Assembly: GCA_947167435.1 (NCBI GenBank)
Contig: CAMVIC010000007.1
Span: forward strand, 1-17,212
Length of the DNA stretch: 17,212 bases
Reading direction: 5' to 3'
Source: an uncultured Clostridia bacterium
GTDB lineage: Bacteria; Bacillota_A; Clostridia; Oscillospirales; Oscillospiraceae
Shown: positions 15,573-17,212 of the stretch, piece after piece
Numbering within the stretch: position 1 is the stretch's first letter
Layout: the number at the start of each line of letters is the position of its first letter
The notes under the pieces: model-generated
The model's input: the letters and a program-made list of their open reading frames with translations, nothing else
The model's database searches: none
Told to the model about the DNA's origin: nothing
Position numbers and translations under genes: made by a program

Positions 15573-15590
15573 TAATATTACATAATATTA
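15573..15590 (+). promoter_or_regulatory. Paired TAATATTA palindromes, operator-like
   Basis: Two identical 8-bp palindromes TAATATTA (15573-15580 and 15583-15590) lie 10 bp apart start to start, on the same face of the helix. They are just upstream of the ribosome binding site of the next gene. The second overlaps a possible -10 (CATAAT, 15581-15586), paired with a poor -35 TTTATA (15559-15564). The arrangement would suit repressor binding, but no known regulator site is recognised. Confidence 0.4.
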
Positions 15591-15612
15591 TTTTATAAAA
15601 GGAGGTTCCAAA

Positions 15613-17046
15613 ATGAAAAAATTTCTCGCACTGCTGCTGGCCCTGCTGATGCTGGGCAGCTGCACGGCCTTTGCCGAAGGGGCGAAGGTTTTCTCCATCT
15701 CCGATCCGGTTATCCATGTGGAAAATGAAACCGGTCCCGTGGATGTGGATCTGGCCGGGCTTCAGCTCTGCTTCGGTCCTCTCCCCGGCGAACAGCAGGG
15801 TCTGCTGCTGAACATCTTCGGCAACGACGAGCTGCTGTTTCGCGCCCAGTTCCGCCAGGACGGCCAGCAGCTGATTTTCACTGCGGACGGTCTGAGCCAC
15901 AGCTATTCCCTTCCTGTCAGCGGCATCTCCGGTGGGGCAGCCGCCTCTTCCCCGTCCTTTGACGTGACCCCGATTCTGGATATCCTCACCCAGGAGGCCC
16001 AGATCAACTATGAGGCGGACGGCATCCACTTCACCCTGCCCTACACGGGCGTACTGAACGTGGCCGATGAGCTTCTCAACCAGCTGCCCGCCGGCTCCCA
16101 GGAGAGCGTACAGGAGGCGCGCACAAAGCTGGCGCAGATGCGTGAGACCCAGTCCGGTCCCACCATCTCCGGCATCCTGCAGCCCACGGACAGCGGCTTC
16201 CACGCTGAGGCCGGCGTCTACATGGTGCAGAACGGCGTGCAGGCCGAGACGGCCAAATTCGCCCTGCGTCTGAACTACTCCGCCGATGAGACCGAGGGCC
16301 TCTTCTCCGGCGAGATGGAGAGCGAGGGCAAGCTGGTCGCCCGTCTTGAGGGCGTGAGCAACACCGGTGCCGCCAGCAGCACCGTCCGGGCCACCCTTTC
16401 GCTGGATCCCGACGGAACGGGCCAGCTGCAGCCCACCCTGGTTCTGGACGCCGAAAGCAGCGTCGAGGATCTGGACGTTGTGGTCAGCGCCGACGTGTCC
16501 GGTGACGGCAGCTTTGTCCCCGTGGCCACGCTGGACGTGCACAAGGGCGATCCCTTCACGCTGGCCCTGAACGTTCTGGACCAGGTCACGGTGAACATGA
16601 ACAAGACCGGCGATACCTTCAACATGGATATGAACGCCATGAACAGCTTCGCCCTGAATGTCCAGGCCGGCAAGAACGACCTGAACGCCGTTTTCTCCAT
16701 GCCCCTGTCCGAGGGTGCCAATCCCTTCCCCATCGCAAACCTTTCCGCCCACTGGGATGACGCCGGTGTCCAGGCGGAGGTGAACGCCGCCGGTGTGTTC
16801 GTTCTGTCCTTCGCCTATGACAAGGCCAGCCACATGATGAACCTGAGCGGCACCATCACCGGCACCAGCTTCAGCGTGGACGCCAGGGCCGAATCGGTGG
16901 AGAAGGAGCTGACGGCCTGCGACGGCGAGGGTCCGGTTCTCTCCTTCAACGATCTGACCGACGAGGAGAAGGAAGCGATGAAGAACGAGCTGGTGGAGGG
17001 GCTGACCCCGGTACTCCAGTTCATCTCCCCCGCCCTGCCCGCATAA
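15613..17046 (+). CDS. Secreted protein or lipoprotein of unknown function
   Basis: The 477-residue product starts with a typical export signal (MKK plus a Leu-rich core). Two processing sites are plausible: a lipobox-like LGSC (14-17, which would make it a lipoprotein with lipidated Cys17) or signal peptidase I cleavage after AFA (19-21). The mature part is rich in alternating polar and hydrophobic residues (for example FALRLNY, SFALNVQAG, VFVLSFAY), consistent with long beta-sheet structure. It has few charged clusters and only two further Cys (one near residue 53, one near 436). I recognise no domain, catalytic motif or membrane helix beyond the signal. The ATG follows a perfect AGGAGG. 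It stands alone between two terminators, behind the paired TAATATTA palindromes. It might be a cell-surface or lipid-binding protein, but this is only inference. Confidence 0.85.
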   Translation: MKKFLALLLALLMLGSCTAFAEGAKVFSISDPVIHVENETGPVDVDLAGLQLCFGPLPGEQQGLLLNIFGNDELLFRAQFRQDGQQLIFTADGLSHSYSLPVSGISGGAAASSPSFDVTPILDILTQEAQINYEADGIHFTLPYTGVLNVADELLNQLPAGSQESVQEARTKLAQMRETQSGPTISGILQPTDSGFHAEAGVYMVQNGVQAETAKFALRLNYSADETEGLFSGEMESEGKLVARLEGVSNTGAASSTVRATLSLDPDGTGQLQPTLVLDAESSVEDLDVVVSADVSGDGSFVPVATLDVHKGDPFTLALNVLDQVTVNMNKTGDTFNMDMNAMNSFALNVQAGKNDLNAVFSMPLSEGANPFPIANLSAHWDDAGVQAEVNAAGVFVLSFAYDKASHMMNLSGTITGTSFSVDARAESVEKELTACDGEGPVLSFNDLTDEEKEAMKNELVEGLTPVLQFISPALPA

Positions 17047-17080
17047 AAGTAAGTCCGATAACGCAATATCCCATATATAA

Positions 17081-17108
17081 AAAGGTCCTCCCATCCGGGA
17101 GGACCTTT
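17081..17108 (+). terminator. Rho-independent terminator of the last gene
   Basis: A perfect 12-bp stem (AAAGGTCCTCCC with GGGAGGACCTTT, 4-base loop) lies 35 bases after the stop codon. Its T-tract (TTTCAAG) is also the first part of the next hairpin. Confidence 0.75.
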
Positions 17109-17140
17109 CAAGCTGTCGACAAAGTGTCGACAGCTTGAAA
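17106..17140. other. Perfect 16-bp inverted repeat
   Basis: A 16-bp perfect stem with a 3-base AAG loop (17106-17121 with 17125-17140), containing GTCGAC in each arm. It shares the three T bases at 17106-17108 with the terminator, so the two hairpins compete at their base. Confidence 0.75.
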
Positions 17141-17141
17141 C

Positions 17142-17179
17142 GCAAAAATGGGAACTACCGAAAAAGTTCCCATTTTTGC
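17142..17179. terminator. Perfect 15-bp inverted repeat, possible bidirectional terminator
   Basis: A 15-bp perfect stem with an 8-base loop (17142-17156 with 17165-17179). Both arms include a run of five A or T, so it could end transcription from either side, perhaps of a minus-strand gene beyond the window. The final 33 bases of the window hold no recognisable gene. Confidence 0.55.
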
Positions 17180-17212
17180 ATGGATCGGACGTGAAGGGGG
17201 ACTCCCCGTCCC

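Noticed and set aside
14594..17193. Ten-base inverted match CACGTCCGAT (14594-14603) and ATCGGACGTG (17184-17193) as ends of a mobile element
   Set aside because: Hundreds of 10-base matches are expected by chance in a window this size. There is no target duplication and no transposase between them.

Overview
The window reads as a chromosomal segment of a GC-rich, low-AT-intergenic member of the Clostridia, most likely Oscillospiraceae or a close relative. This rests on the Firmicutes gene order gdpP-rplI-dnaB-tilS-hpt-ftsH, strong AGGAGG-type ribosome binding sites, a clostridial EF-G-like GTPase, and clostridial-style secreted proteins with MKK signal peptides. The genus assignment is inference; no rRNA or tRNA gene is present to confirm it.

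Left part (1-8552, all minus strand). The window opens inside the 5' end of ychF, which has its own promoter (184-212). Upstream of it lies a housekeeping cluster transcribed right to left from a clear sigma-A promoter at 8524-8552: gdpP (c-di-AMP phosphodiesterase), rplI (ribosomal protein L9), dnaB (replicative helicase), tilS (tRNA-Ile lysidine synthetase), hpt (purine salvage) and ftsH (membrane AAA protease). The cluster ends at a stem-loop at 345-373. tilS overlaps dnaB and a poor alternative hpt start overlaps tilS, suggesting translational coupling. The gaps on either side of rplI hold degenerate 7-bp tandem repeats.

Middle (8592-9655, plus strand). A divergent promoter drives a two-gene unit encoding a LUD-domain protein and a single-domain cupin, closed by a strong bidirectional terminator.

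Secreted-protein pair (9737-12241, minus strand). Two exported proteins follow. One consists of three copies of an unrecognised domain of about 110 residues joined by Ser/Thr-rich linkers. The other has a different N-terminal domain followed by what looks like a divergent fourth copy. They share a promoter at 12212-12241 and are separated by a hairpin that leaves almost no room for a second promoter.

Intergenic hairpin region (12242-12571). About 220 bp hold seven consecutive inverted repeats, three of them enclosed by an outer stem to form a cloverleaf-like junction. The last one brackets the -35 box of the next promoter. This is the most unusual non-coding structure in the window.

Right part (12468-17212, plus strand). 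An EF-G-like GTPase with altered G motifs is followed by a membrane-anchored SGNH-hydrolase-like protein that has lost its catalytic residues, then by an unrecognised secreted protein or lipoprotein. The window ends in three back-to-back perfect hairpins (17081-17179). No CRISPR array, transposase, phage gene or rRNA/tRNA gene was seen. The candidates for undescribed biology are the repeated secreted domain, the hairpin cascade and the SGNH-like pseudoenzyme.
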